Shown: positions 8,488 through 16,027 of the stretch, in pieces
Position numbering within the stretch: the stretch's first letter is position 1
How the letters are laid out: the number at the start of each line of letters is the position of its first letter
DNA from: Faecalibacterium sp. I4-3-84
GTDB taxonomy: Bacteria > Bacillota > Clostridia > Oscillospirales > Ruminococcaceae
Assembly: GCF_023347255.1 (NCBI RefSeq)
Contig: NZ_CP094466.1
Span: 1,798,001-1,862,000 of the forward strand
DNA: 64,000 nucleotides
Direction: 5' to 3'
Translations under genes and position numbers: made by a program
The notes under the pieces: generated by a model
What the model saw: only the letters and a program-made list of their open reading frames with translations
What the model was told of the DNA's origin: nothing
The model's database searches: none

Positions 8488-8709
8488 TCAGATGTCAAAG
8501 ATCTCGCAGTCGTCCTCCACCTTCTTGCAGGCGGCCAGAACGTTCACCATGGTGTCGTGGGGGTCTGCACCTTCAGAGAACTCCACCTTCATCTTCTGGG
8601 TCATAAAGCTGACGGTAGCATTTGCCACGCCTGCAACGGTGTTGGCAGCGTCTTCCATCTTCTGAGCGCAGTTTGCGCAGTCCACTTCGATCTTGTAGCT
8701 CTTCTTCAT
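8488..8709 (-). CDS. Stand-alone heavy-metal-associated (HMA) domain protein
   Basis: A 73-residue protein with the ferredoxin-like HMA fold and the metal-binding pair in VDCANCAQKM (CxxC), followed by ANTVAGVANATVSF. It ends with a short acidic tail (DDCEIFDI). It would bind a soft or transition metal and hand it to the P-type ATPase encoded downstream, which lacks this domain. The start at 8709 follows GAAAGG. It lies 19 bases after the ArsR gene on the same strand, so the two should be cotranscribed from the operator-controlled promoter. Confidence 0.88.
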   Translation of the reverse strand: MKKSYKIEVDCANCAQKMEDAANTVAGVANATVSFMTQKMKVEFSEGADPHDTMVNVLAACKKVEDDCEIFDI

Positions 8710-8728
8710 AAGTAATACCAGCCTTTCG

Positions 8729-9064
8729 TTATTCTTCGATATGATCCATCCCCATGGAGAGGATGCTGCGCACATGGTCATCGTCCAGTGCGTAGTAAAC
8801 GGTTTTGCCCTCGCGCCGGAACCGCACGAGCTTGGAATCCTTGAGCACCCGCAGCTGATGGCTCACCGCCGACTGGCTCAGCTGCACGGCGTTTGCAATG
8901 TCCTGCACGCACAGCTCGTTGTCGTGCAGTGCATACAGGATCTTGATGCGGGTGGAGTCGCCGAACACCCGGAACAGGTCGGCCAACTCGTACAGCACCT
9001 CGTCGTCCGGCATATCCAAGGCTTCCGGCTGCGGCGCGGGCATTGCTTCCTTTATTTCCGCCAT
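8729..9064 (-). CDS. ArsR/SmtB-family metal-responsive repressor
   Basis: A 111-residue winged-helix regulator. The DNA-reading helix region LCVQDIANAVQLSQSAVSHQ and the following RVLKDSKLVRFRREGKTVYYAL are diagnostic, and ELCVQD includes the Cys-containing segment of helix alpha3. The C-terminal helix (DDDHVRSILSMGMDHIEE) has the D and H residues of an alpha5-type Zn site, so zinc sensing is plausible. The start at 9064 is chosen for GAAGGGAG upstream; a longer form from 9109 would begin inside the operator. It heads the metal-efflux module and probably represses it until metal binds. Confidence 0.9.
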   Translation of the reverse strand: MAEIKEAMPAPQPEALDMPDDEVLYELADLFRVFGDSTRIKILYALHDNELCVQDIANAVQLSQSAVSHQLRVLKDSKLVRFRREGKTVYYALDDDHVRSILSMGMDHIEE

Positions 9065-9090
9065 GTTGACGTCTCCCTTCGCTGTGGATT

Positions 9091-9112
9091 CACATGAACG
9101 CTTGTTCATGTG
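9091..9112. promoter_or_regulatory. ArsR-type operator
   Basis: Perfect inverted repeat: CACATGAAC at 9091-9099, centre GCTT, GTTCATGTG at 9104-9112. It contains the TGAAC...GTTCA core known for SmtB/CadC operators and lies just downstream of the -10 box of the arsR promoter. Confidence 0.85.
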
Positions 9113-9115
9113 TTC

Positions 9116-9144
9116 ATAGTATCACGCGGAATGCTCCTTGTCAA
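9116..9144 (-). promoter_or_regulatory. Promoter of the ArsR/HMA operon
   Basis: On the minus strand, TTGACA (9139-9144), 17-base spacer, TACTAT (9116-9121). The operator covers the expected transcription start. Confidence 0.85.
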
Positions 9145-9288
9145 GGCTTTTTTAAAGATTTTCGGCGTCTGCTCTAAATTGATGAAATTTGCCTTAAAAC
9201 GCAGAAAATTTGCGTTTTTGAATCGCAATAAGGATGCGGATTGGAGGGAAGGCGAAAACAAAAAAGAGGTCGCCGCATGGTCAGTGTC

Positions 9289-9340
9289 CTCGCCCTCTCC
9301 GTCACCTTCGGTGCCACCTCTCCCAAAGAGAGAGGACTTG
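9289..9340. repeat. Dispersed palindromic repeat, truncated copy 2
   Basis: Starts with CTCGCCCTCTCCGTCACC and contains the interior CTCTCCCAAAGAGAGAGG hairpin, but the right 11-bp end is missing. The rest of the interval 9145-9481 holds no gene; a weak promoter for the thioesterase (TATCTTATAAAGG near 9418) may be present, along with two copies of GTGCAAAAT. Confidence 0.7.
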
Positions 9341-9481
9341 GCAGCCCGTTTGCGCAAAAAGAAAAAGAGAAATTCACAAAAAAGTGCAAAATAGGGTGCG
9401 TTCTGGTGCAAAATGTGGTATCTTATAAAGGTGTTCAAAAATAAAATGCGCCATACGGCGCACAAAAGGAGAGGAAAGTAT

Positions 9482-9871
9482 ATGACATTGGAAACCGGTA
9501 TCCGCGGGGAACAGAGCGTGCTCGTCACCGCAGCCAATACAGCAAAGACCATGGGCAGCGGCACGCTGGAGGTGTTTGCAACCCCGGCCCTTGTGGCTCT
9601 GGCGGAAAAGACCTGCTGGATGAGCGTGGCCGACGCGCTGGGCGAAGGCAATGGCTCGGTGGGCACCAAGCTCGAGCTGGAGCACACCGCCCCCACCCCC
9701 GTGGGCATGACCGTGACCTGCGAGAGCGAGCTGGTGGCGGTAGAAGGCCGCAAGCTCACCTTCAAGGTGGCCCTGCACGACGAAAAAGGCCCTGTAGGCG
9801 GCGGCACCCACGAACGTTTTGTCATCAACAACGCCAAGTTCGCAGCCAAGGCGGAGGCAAAGAAGGGGTAA
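9482..9871 (+). CDS. FlK-like hotdog thioesterase
   Basis: A 129-residue single hotdog-domain protein. Thr34, Glu42 and His68 (in FATPALVALAEK and LELEHTAPT) keep the same spacing as the Thr42/Glu50/His76 triad of fluoroacetyl-CoA thioesterase FlK, shifted by exactly eight residues. The family hydrolyses short acyl-CoA thioesters, and most gut members are of unknown substrate. The start at 9482 has AAAGGAGAGG upstream. It stands alone, followed immediately by a palindromic repeat. The triad supports an active thioesterase; specificity for fluoroacetyl-CoA should not be assumed. Confidence 0.82.
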   Translation: MTLETGIRGEQSVLVTAANTAKTMGSGTLEVFATPALVALAEKTCWMSVADALGEGNGSVGTKLELEHTAPTPVGMTVTCESELVAVEGRKLTFKVALHDEKGPVGGGTHERFVINNAKFAAKAEAKKG

Positions 9872-10054
9872 AACTCCTTCCGTCATCGCTGCGCGATGCC
9901 ACCGTTCCCCTTTTTGTCGCTTACACGACATCTTCCCCCGGCCGGGGGAAGTCTTTCTCAATGAGGGAGGCTTTGGCAGTACGGTAAAGTTCCCGGTTTT
10001 GCCAAAGGCTCTCTCCTTGGGAGAGCTGGCACCGAAGGTGACTGAGAGGGCGAG
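9872..10054. repeat. Dispersed palindromic repeat, composite copy 3
   Basis: Begins directly after the thioesterase stop with ACTCCTTCCGTCATCGC, contains the module CTTCCCCCGGCCGGGGGAAG (9934-9953) and a CTCTCCTTGGGAGAG hairpin, and ends in GAGAGGGCGAG. It looks like two repeat units joined. Confidence 0.75.
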
Positions 10055-10072
10055 GACGCTGACCGAAGAAAA

Positions 10073-10252
10073 CTATTCTTCATCCGTCTGCTCTGTTTGC
10101 TCCAATCGGATCGGCGGCGGGTCAGCTTCCAGCAAGTGCTGCTCAGCACGCTTCTGCGCGTCCTGCAAGAGCTGGGCGGCCTGCACGCTGGCCCGGAACA
10201 GCTCAAAATACATCGCTTTATAGTCCGGCGCGGCGCACACCTCCCTTTGCAT
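10073..10252 (-). CDS. Small conserved-looking hypothetical protein
   Basis: About 59 residues, with an N-terminal segment PDYKAMYFELFRASVQAAQ and an acidic tail ending EQTEQTDEE. It looks like the small helical proteins of similar start (DYK-MYF-LF) that are scattered in Clostridia; this is from memory of the pattern, and no function is known. The start is unsure: the ATG at 10252 has no good Shine-Dalgarno, and an AAAGGGAGG lies just inside the frame, so a shorter form from a non-ATG codon is possible. It is transcribed divergently from the antiporter gene. Confidence 0.45.
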   Translation of the reverse strand: MQREVCAAPDYKAMYFELFRASVQAAQLLQDAQKRAEQHLLEADPPPIRLEQTEQTDEE

Positions 10253-10324
10253 TCGATGGGGATAGTTTTTCCTGCGCAAAGAGGGGTATGCATCCCCGGA
10301 AATTTGAAAAAAGAGGAATCCGTT

Positions 10325-11989
10325 ATGAAAAATAAGAACCTTTCATGGTTCGCGGCCCTGCTGGTGTTTGCCCTGCTGCTGTGGTGCACAGCGGCAACGC
10401 CCGGCAAGATCGCGGACCCGTCCACCTATACCTGTGCGGTGTACAGCACCATCTTTTCGCTGCTGCCGCCGGTGATCGCCATTGTGCTGGCGCTGAACAC
10501 CAAGGAGGTGTACACCTCTCTGCTGGTGGGCATCGCATCCGGTGCACTGCTGTATGCCAACGGCAATCTGGAGCTGGCCATCAACACCCTGTTCTTCAAC
10601 GAAGACGGCGGCATGGTGGCCAAGCTTTCGGACAGCAGCAACGTGGGCATTTTGGTGTTCCTTGTCATGCTGGGCATCCTTGTGGCCCTGATGAACAAGG
10701 CCGGCGGCTCTGCCGCCTTTGGCCGCTGGGCCTCCACCCACATCCACTCCCGGGCCGGTGCGCAGTTTGCCACCCTGCTGCTGGGCGTGATGATCTTTGT
10801 GGACGACTACTTCAACTGCCTGACCGTGGGCTCTGTCATGCGCCCCGTCACCGACCGGCAGAAGGTGTCCCGCGCAAAGCTGGCCTACCTGATCGATGCC
10901 ACCGCAGCACCCGTGTGCATCATTGCGCCGGTGTCCAGCTGGGCAGCTGCGGTCACTTCCAGCGTGCCGGAAGGCTCCGGCATCAACGGCTTTACCATGT
11001 TCCTGCGCACCATTCCTTATAACTACTATGCCCTGCTCACCATCGTGATGAGCCTGTTCCTCATCTTCACCGGCACGGACTTTGGCTCCATGAAGCTCAA
11101 CGAGGACAACGCCAAAAACGGCGACCTGTTTACCACCGCCGACCGTCCCTACGGCAACGATGTGGACGACGGCACCGATACCTGCGGCCATGTTGCAGAC
11201 CTGCTCGCCCCGGTGCTGGTGCTGATCGTGGCCTGCATCTTCGGCATGATCTACACCGGCGGCTTCTTTGAGGGCGTGGACTTCGTTACCGCCTTTGCGG
11301 ACTGCAACGCTTCTGCAGGTCTGGTGCTGGGCAGCAGCATTGCCCTGCTGTTCACCTTTGTGTTCTACCGCGTGCGCAATGTGATGACCTTTCAGGACTT
11401 TGCCGCCTGCATTCCCGAGGGCTTCAAGGCCATGGTCAGCCCCATGCTGATCCTCTCCCTCGCATGGACCCTGTCCGGCATGACCGGCCTGCTGGGCGCA
11501 AAATATTACGTTGCCAACCTGCTGAGTGGCTCTGCTGCAGCGCTGCAGTACATGCTGCCGGTCATCATCTTCCTTGTGGCAGTGTTCCTTGCCTTTGCCA
11601 CCGGCACGAGCTGGGGCACCTTCTCCATCCTCATCCCCATCGTGTGCCATGCCTTCCCGGAGGGCGAGATGCTGGTCATCTCCATTGCGGCATGCCTGTC
11701 CGGTGCCGTCTGCGGCGACCACTGCTCCCCCATCTCGGACACCACCATCATGGCATCCGCCGGTGCCCACTGCAGCCATGTGAACCATGTGTCCACCCAG
11801 CTGCCCTACGCCATTACGGCGGCTTCCTGCGCGGCAGTGTGCTATGTGATCACGGGCATTGCACAGGCTTTCCTTGGCGCAAACGGCAGCCTGTTCACCT
11901 CGCTGATCCTGCTGGCCGTTGCCATTGCCGTAGAGCTGGTGGTGCTCAGCGTGATCCGTGTGCGCACGAACAAAAAGGCGGCAGAATAA
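10325..11989 (+). CDS. NhaC-family Na+/H+ antiporter
   Basis: A 554-residue membrane protein with about a dozen hydrophobic segments. Family features include MIFVDDYFNCLTVGSVMRPV with buried Asp residues, APVSSWAAAVTSS, ATGTSWGTFSILIPI and GAVCGDHCSPISDTTIMAS, the conserved NhaC signature near the C-terminus. It would exchange Na+ (or an organic ion pair in some relatives) for protons. The start at 10325 follows AAGAGGAA; the upstream in-frame extension covers the divergent small gene and is not used. A MarR regulator follows by 90 bases and may control it. Confidence 0.9.
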   Translation: MKNKNLSWFAALLVFALLLWCTAATPGKIADPSTYTCAVYSTIFSLLPPVIAIVLALNTKEVYTSLLVGIASGALLYANGNLELAINTLFFNEDGGMVAKLSDSSNVGILVFLVMLGILVALMNKAGGSAAFGRWASTHIHSRAGAQFATLLLGVMIFVDDYFNCLTVGSVMRPVTDRQKVSRAKLAYLIDATAAPVCIIAPVSSWAAAVTSSVPEGSGINGFTMFLRTIPYNYYALLTIVMSLFLIFTGTDFGSMKLNEDNAKNGDLFTTADRPYGNDVDDGTDTCGHVADLLAPVLVLIVACIFGMIYTGGFFEGVDFVTAFADCNASAGLVLGSSIALLFTFVFYRVRNVMTFQDFAACIPEGFKAMVSPMLILSLAWTLSGMTGLLGAKYYVANLLSGSAAALQYMLPVIIFLVAVFLAFATGTSWGTFSILIPIVCHAFPEGEMLVISIAACLSGAVCGDHCSPISDTTIMASAGAHCSHVNHVSTQLPYAITAASCAAVCYVITGIAQAFLGANGSLFTSLILLAVAIAVELVVLSVIRVRTNKKAAE

Positions 11990-12079
11990 ATTCCTGCCCA
12001 AAATTCAGCTGTTTCGCTTTGCGCCGCGGCCAAAACGTGGTATTTTTAAATAAAATGAACTATCGGAGGCACACGACCT

Positions 12080-12547
12080 ATGCTGGAACAGGCATTTCAG
12101 GACGTATACACCAAATTCAAGCTGCATTTCTACCAGAACATTTTTCAGCGTTTTGCCACCCGGGAAGCCACGCTGACCACGGTGGAGTCCTTCTGCATGG
12201 AGGGCATCATGGCCATGGGCGAACCCACCATTGCGGAGTTTTCCCGCATGATGCAGATCTCCACCCCCAACGCGGCGTATAAGATCGGCAGTCTGGTGAA
12301 GAAGGGCTATGTGGAAAAGATCCAGTCCACCACCGACCGGCGCGAGTACCACCTGCGCCCCACCCAGAAGTATATCGATTACTACAACATCAGCTATTCC
12401 TATCTGAGCACCGTGATCGAGCGGGTGCGCAAGCGCTTCCCGGAAGAGGACGTGGACAAGCTGGAGCAGATGCTCACCATCATCAGCGATGAGCTGATGC
12501 CGGAGCTGGACCTGATGAACAAGACCCGGCAGCGGCTGTCGGAATAA
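12080..12547 (+). CDS. MarR-family transcriptional regulator
   Basis: A 155-residue protein with the winged-helix region IAEFSRMMQISTPNAAYKIG followed by the wing VEKIQSTTDRREYHLRPT, the Asp-Arg pair typical of MarR proteins. The flanking helices would form the dimer interface. CGGAGG precedes the start. It lies in the same direction as the NhaC antiporter gene, 90 bases after it, and a strong terminator follows; regulation of the antiporter is a reasonable guess. The ligand is unknown. Confidence 0.88.
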   Translation: MLEQAFQDVYTKFKLHFYQNIFQRFATREATLTTVESFCMEGIMAMGEPTIAEFSRMMQISTPNAAYKIGSLVKKGYVEKIQSTTDRREYHLRPTQKYIDYYNISYSYLSTVIERVRKRFPEEDVDKLEQMLTIISDELMPELDLMNKTRQRLSE

Positions 12548-12550
12548 AAA

Positions 12551-12581
12551 ATGCGCCCGGGAGTATCCCGGGCGCATTTTT
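12551..12581. terminator. Terminator after the MarR gene
   Basis: Perfect 12-bp stem ATGCGCCCGGGA/TCCCGGGCGCAT with a 3-base loop and T run; also faces the end of the convergent EamA gene. Confidence 0.9.
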
Positions 12582-12593
12582 GGTAGGGCGGCT

Positions 12594-13007
12594 TTACAGC
12601 ACCATAAACAGGGTGCCGGCGGTGATCAGGGCACAGCCCACCAGGTTTTTGGCGGTAAAGGGTTCCTTCAGGATCACAAAGGCCAAAGCCAGGGTGATCA
12701 CCACGCTGAGCTTGTCCACCGGAACCACCTTGGAGGCGGCCCCGATCTGCAAAGCGTGGTAATAGCACAGCCAGCTGGCCCCGGTGGCCAGGCCGGAAAG
12801 GATCAAAAACAGCCAGCTGTGGCGAGAGATATCCCCCACGCCGCCCTGGGTCCCGGTGAGGAACACCATGCCCCAGCTCATGACCAGCACCACCACCGTG
12901 CGGATGGCGGTGGCCAGGGTGGAGTTGACCCCCTGGATGCCGATCTTGGCCAGGATGGAGGTAAGGGCCGCAAACACGGCACTGCCCAGTGCAAACACGA
13001 ACCACAC
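12594..13007 (-). CDS. Half-size EamA/DMT-family transporter
   Basis: A 137-residue protein with four to five hydrophobic helices, beginning WFVFALGSAVFAALTSILAK and ending KNLVGCALITAGTLFMVL, with the family motif VDKLSVVITLALAFVILKEP. This is one EamA unit, half the usual ten-helix transporter, so it should act as a dimer like small multidrug or YddG-type ancestors. The start is GTG at 13007, with AAGGGAGG upstream. Substrate unknown. It is a single gene ending at the shared terminator. Confidence 0.85.
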   Translation of the reverse strand: MWFVFALGSAVFAALTSILAKIGIQGVNSTLATAIRTVVVLVMSWGMVFLTGTQGGVGDISRHSWLFLILSGLATGASWLCYYHALQIGAASKVVPVDKLSVVITLALAFVILKEPFTAKNLVGCALITAGTLFMVL

Positions 13008-13074
13008 AGTAAGATGCGCCTCCCTTTTTGTCTAGTGTAACACCGCAGCCCTCCCGGCGCAAGGGTGCACAGGC

Positions 13075-13110
13075 AAAACCGCCGGGCAAGCACTGGCCTG
13101 CCCGGCGGCT
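13075..13110 (-). terminator. Terminator of the asparaginase gene
   Basis: On the minus strand, arms AGCCGCCGGGCA and TGCCCGGCGGT with a 10-base loop, followed by TTTT. Confidence 0.8.
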
Positions 13111-13116
13111 TTATCC

Positions 13117-14124
13117 TCAGTGATAGAAGGTGTCAAAGTTCACCTGACGGTAGAACCGCTGCTGCAGCTGGTCAAAGCTTTCGCAGTTCTGCGCCAGCAG
13201 CCACATGCTTTTGGTCACTACGGCCTCGATGGTCATATCGTGGGCTTCCAGAAAACGGAAGCGGTTCTTCGCCCGCTTGCCCACCTCGTAAACGCCCACG
13301 TCGCTGCCCTCGTAGGTGACCTGCGTGGTCATGATGAGCACCTTATGGGTGGTCTCGTAGTCGTCCAGGCCTTCGGCAAAGGCATCCATCAGCTGCTGCG
13401 GAATGCCGCCCACGCCGAAGCTTTCCACGATGACGCAGTCGTACAGGCGGAAGATCTCCGGGATGAGCGCCGGGGACATGCCCGGGGTCAGCTTGAGCAG
13501 GAACACCTTCGGGTCCAGCACACGGCTGAACTCCACCGGGCCGGTGGGCCACGGCGAGGAAATGTACCGCACCAGCCGGTCACCCTGCACCAGCGCCAGC
13601 TCCGGGAAGTTGACTGAGGCAAAGGCATCGTAGCTGATGGTCTTGTTCTTCTTGGCACGAGTGCCCGCAATGACGTGTCCGCCAAACACCACCATTACGC
13701 CCCGGCTGCCCGGGTCGATGGCGCAGACCACGCTGTCCCGCAGGTTTTTCTTGGCATCCGTGATCTCGTTGGAGATGGGCTGCTGTGCGCCGGTGAGGAT
13801 GATGGGCTTATCCGCGTTCTGAATCAGGTAGGAGAGCGCCGCCGCAGAGTAGGCCAGCGTATCCGTGCCGTGGCAGATGATAAAACCATCGTATAAAGCG
13901 TAGTTTTCCTGAATAGCGCGTGCCATCATGAGCCAGTGCTCCTGCCCGAGGTCGGTGCTGTCAATGCTGCACAGCGCCAGCGTTTCCGGGCAGCACAGTT
14001 CTTTCAATTCCGGCAGATGGGCAAGCAGCTCCTCGCTGGTAAGCACGGGTTTTAACCCCTGCTGAGTGCGTACGCTGGCAATGGTGCCGCCGGTGGTGAT
14101 GAAAAGGAGACGTTGCTTGGTCAT
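13117..14124 (-). CDS. ansA: L-asparaginase, type I (AnsA-like)
   Basis: A 335-residue cytoplasmic enzyme hydrolysing asparagine to aspartate and ammonia. It starts with TKQRLLFITTGGTIAS, containing the first catalytic Thr, and has the second active-site motif CHGTDTLAYSAAAL. There is no signal peptide, which fits the cytosolic type I group. The start at 14124 is set by GGAGG nine bases upstream; a longer in-frame extension crosses the promoter and is rejected. It is a single-gene unit with promoter and terminator. Confidence 0.92.
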   Translation of the reverse strand: MTKQRLLFITTGGTIASVRTQQGLKPVLTSEELLAHLPELKELCCPETLALCSIDSTDLGQEHWLMMARAIQENYALYDGFIICHGTDTLAYSAAALSYLIQNADKPIILTGAQQPISNEITDAKKNLRDSVVCAIDPGSRGVMVVFGGHVIAGTRAKKNKTISYDAFASVNFPELALVQGDRLVRYISSPWPTGPVEFSRVLDPKVFLLKLTPGMSPALIPEIFRLYDCVIVESFGVGGIPQQLMDAFAEGLDDYETTHKVLIMTTQVTYEGSDVGVYEVGKRAKNRFRFLEAHDMTIEAVVTKSMWLLAQNCESFDQLQQRFYRQVNFDTFYH

Positions 14125-14258
14125 AAAATAAGCCTCCGTGGCAGAAAATTCAGATAACTGAAACAGTATAACATACTCTTTTCCGCTTGAAAAGCGGCCA
14201 GCCGCCGCAAAGCGCAATTTTTGCGACCCGGTCATAGAAGTTTGGGGGAATTTGGTGT

Positions 14259-14286
14259 ATACTAAAGACCTGCTAATAAAAGTCAA
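14259..14286 (-). promoter_or_regulatory. Promoter of the asparaginase gene
   Basis: Minus strand TTGACT (14281-14286), 16-base spacer, TAGTAT (14259-14264). It sets the limit for the left end of the IS110 element, which must start after it. Confidence 0.75.
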
Positions 14287-14307
14287 GTCCCAAAACAAGA
14301 AAATTCG

Positions 14308-14468
14308 CTAACCGACCGCTGCCCATGACAAACAGTATTCAAATGCTGGTCAAAACACAGCGAGGGCGACGGAGGGGATAGCAAAGCAAGCCCAGCCAGC
14401 CCTCGCAAAATCAGGATAGCATTTGAATGCTTCGGTTTGTCAAGGGTTCGCTGCGCCAGCTAAGCGGT
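14308..14468. ncRNA. Nested stem-loop element downstream of the IS110 transposase
   Basis: Four nested helices: ACCGCT/AGCGGT (14315/14463), TGACAAAC/GTTTGTCA (14326/14435), ATTCAAATGCT/AGCATTTGAAT (14337/14418) and GCGAGGGC/GCCCTCGC (14360/14399). This could be a bridge RNA of an IS1111-type layout, or a folded host sequence next to which the element inserted. No coding frame explains it. Confidence 0.4.
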
Positions 14469-14525
14469 TCTTTGAATTCAGCTCAGGCTCAAGAGGAAAT
14501 TACGACCAAAAACAAATATCCATGC

Positions 14526-15731
14526 TTATTTTGAGTGTTTGGAGTCCATTACAGCTTTCACTCTAGCATAATAGATTCGCAAGAACTTGTTGGCTGAAGC
14601 CATCATGTAAACTTTGTAGGGTTTTCCCTCAGAGCGCTTTTTGTTCATGAATTGAAAAACCGGCTCATCCTGAGGTTGTGTCTTCAAGATGACAGTCATA
14701 ATCAGAAAGAGCGTCCTACGTAGAACAGCCGAACCCACTTTACTAATTCCGCTATCGTTGCCCACAATCTTGCCAGAATCATTTGGCTGCGGTTCAATTC
14801 CTGCAAATGCAATGAGTGATTTCTTGGATGAGAAACGACGGACATCTCCGATCTCAGCCATCAGTTGAGGACCGAGAGAAGGGCCGACGCCGTACATTTC
14901 CATCACAGTATCAAATTCCGGAAGCTGTTGAGAAAGGCGAAGCATCTCCTGCTGGAATGCAGCCACGGACTGAGATACGGCTTTCAGCTGAGCGACCTGT
15001 TGCTGAATAAGGAGTTTTGAGGTTGGGGATTTTGGAAGAGAAGCAGCATTGACTGCACAGGCATAGATCGTATCCGATTTTGAGCGAGTGAAATTATATC
15101 CGTGCTTCTGACACCACTTTAAATACTTTTTAGCAAAGGCATCAGAGGAAAGGCTTGAAACACACTCACTGTGCCAGAAGTCTCCAATGAAATCGACCCA
15201 TTTTTCGCACCCGTTGCTCTTTGCGGGGCTTGAAAATAGCTTGTTTGCATCTGGAAAGGTCAGGTCAAGAGATGAGATCAGATTATTCTTCAGCATAGTA
15301 CGAACTGCCACGGCTTGCTGGTACTGACGATAACAATTCTTCAAAGCCAGCCGGGTATCATCTTCGGGAAGATACTGTCGTAGCCGTGTCCACTTGTCGA
15401 GCGTATAGTTGGCGATTTTAACAGCGTCTTTTCTATCCGTTTTGACACGTCTTAAACTGTTGTTGTCATAGTCATGAATCAGAACAGGATTGACTACGGA
15501 AACGAATAAGCCCGCATCGTGTAAAACGAAAGCAACTGGTTTGTGGTAATTCCCGGTGGCTTCCATGACGACACGGGTCTCTCCGTCCAAAGCTTTGAGC
15601 TTCCCAGCCAGATCGTTCAGGCTTTGGGCGGTGTGTAAAACTTCAAAGGGTTCGAGTACTACTTCTCCAAAGGGGCGCATGACGCAAACCATGCTCTTTC
15701 CTTTGGAAACGTCAATGCCTACAGCGTTCAT
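14526..15731 (-). CDS. IS110-family transposase (DEDD recombinase)
   Basis: A 401-residue protein. The N-terminal RuvC-like domain shows GIDVSKGKS, VVMEATGNYHKP and VKTDRKDAVKIA, giving the acidic residues of the DEDD site. The C-terminal domain has MYGVGPSLGPQLMAEIGD and LIAFAGIEPQPNDSGK, the region holding the catalytic Ser. Length and domain order are normal, with no frameshift, so the protein should be functional. GGAGG lies seven bases before the ATG at 15731. Its base composition is lower in GC than the surroundings, consistent with a mobile gene. Confidence 0.95.
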   Translation of the reverse strand: MNAVGIDVSKGKSMVCVMRPFGEVVLEPFEVLHTAQSLNDLAGKLKALDGETRVVMEATGNYHKPVAFVLHDAGLFVSVVNPVLIHDYDNNSLRRVKTDRKDAVKIANYTLDKWTRLRQYLPEDDTRLALKNCYRQYQQAVAVRTMLKNNLISSLDLTFPDANKLFSSPAKSNGCEKWVDFIGDFWHSECVSSLSSDAFAKKYLKWCQKHGYNFTRSKSDTIYACAVNAASLPKSPTSKLLIQQQVAQLKAVSQSVAAFQQEMLRLSQQLPEFDTVMEMYGVGPSLGPQLMAEIGDVRRFSSKKSLIAFAGIEPQPNDSGKIVGNDSGISKVGSAVLRRTLFLIMTVILKTQPQDEPVFQFMNKKRSEGKPYKVYMMASANKFLRIYYARVKAVMDSKHSK

Positions 15732-15852
15732 AACGGTTCCTCCATTACTTTGTATTTGCAACCGGAATCCATCTTTTACTCGTTGCCGATTCAATCTATT
15801 GGGTGACACGAACGCTCCGCTTGGCGGGTGGCTCAACCTGCTTAAAACGAAT

Positions 15853-15941
15853 GCTACAACAAGAGAGATGGTCAACTGTCTTTAGAACGGGCGTAGAAGC
15901 CCAGAGAATGATGCGTTAGCCGATTACTCTCTTATTGTAGC
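15853..15941. ncRNA. Candidate bridge-RNA structure upstream of the IS110 transposase
   Basis: A 15-bp helix with one mismatch, GCTACAACAAGAGAG (15853-15867) against CTCTCTTATTGTAGC (15927-15941), encloses a second hairpin GGGC/GCCC (15889-15902). It lies 122-210 bases upstream of the transposase start, where IS110-group elements encode their bridge RNA. The specificity loops cannot be assigned without the element ends. Confidence 0.45.
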
Positions 15942-16027
15942 TTAGGTACGAGTTGGAATGGAATATGGCTGGCTGCCATATCCGGTTCCATGTTTATTGT
16001 AATAGAAAATGATAAAAGGAGAATGTT

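Larger units (their letters stand above)
14290..15950 (-). mobile_element. IS110-family insertion sequence (ends approximate)
   Basis: An intact IS110-type transposase with about 235 bases of noncoding DNA on each side. IS110 elements have no terminal inverted repeats of the classic type and make no clear target duplication, so I cannot fix the ends. Both noncoding flanks contain strong nested inverted repeats (listed separately), and the flank upstream of the transposase is the usual place for the bridge RNA in the IS110 group. The left limit is the asparaginase promoter and the right limit the ribosome binding site of trxB at 16014. Confidence 0.75.
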
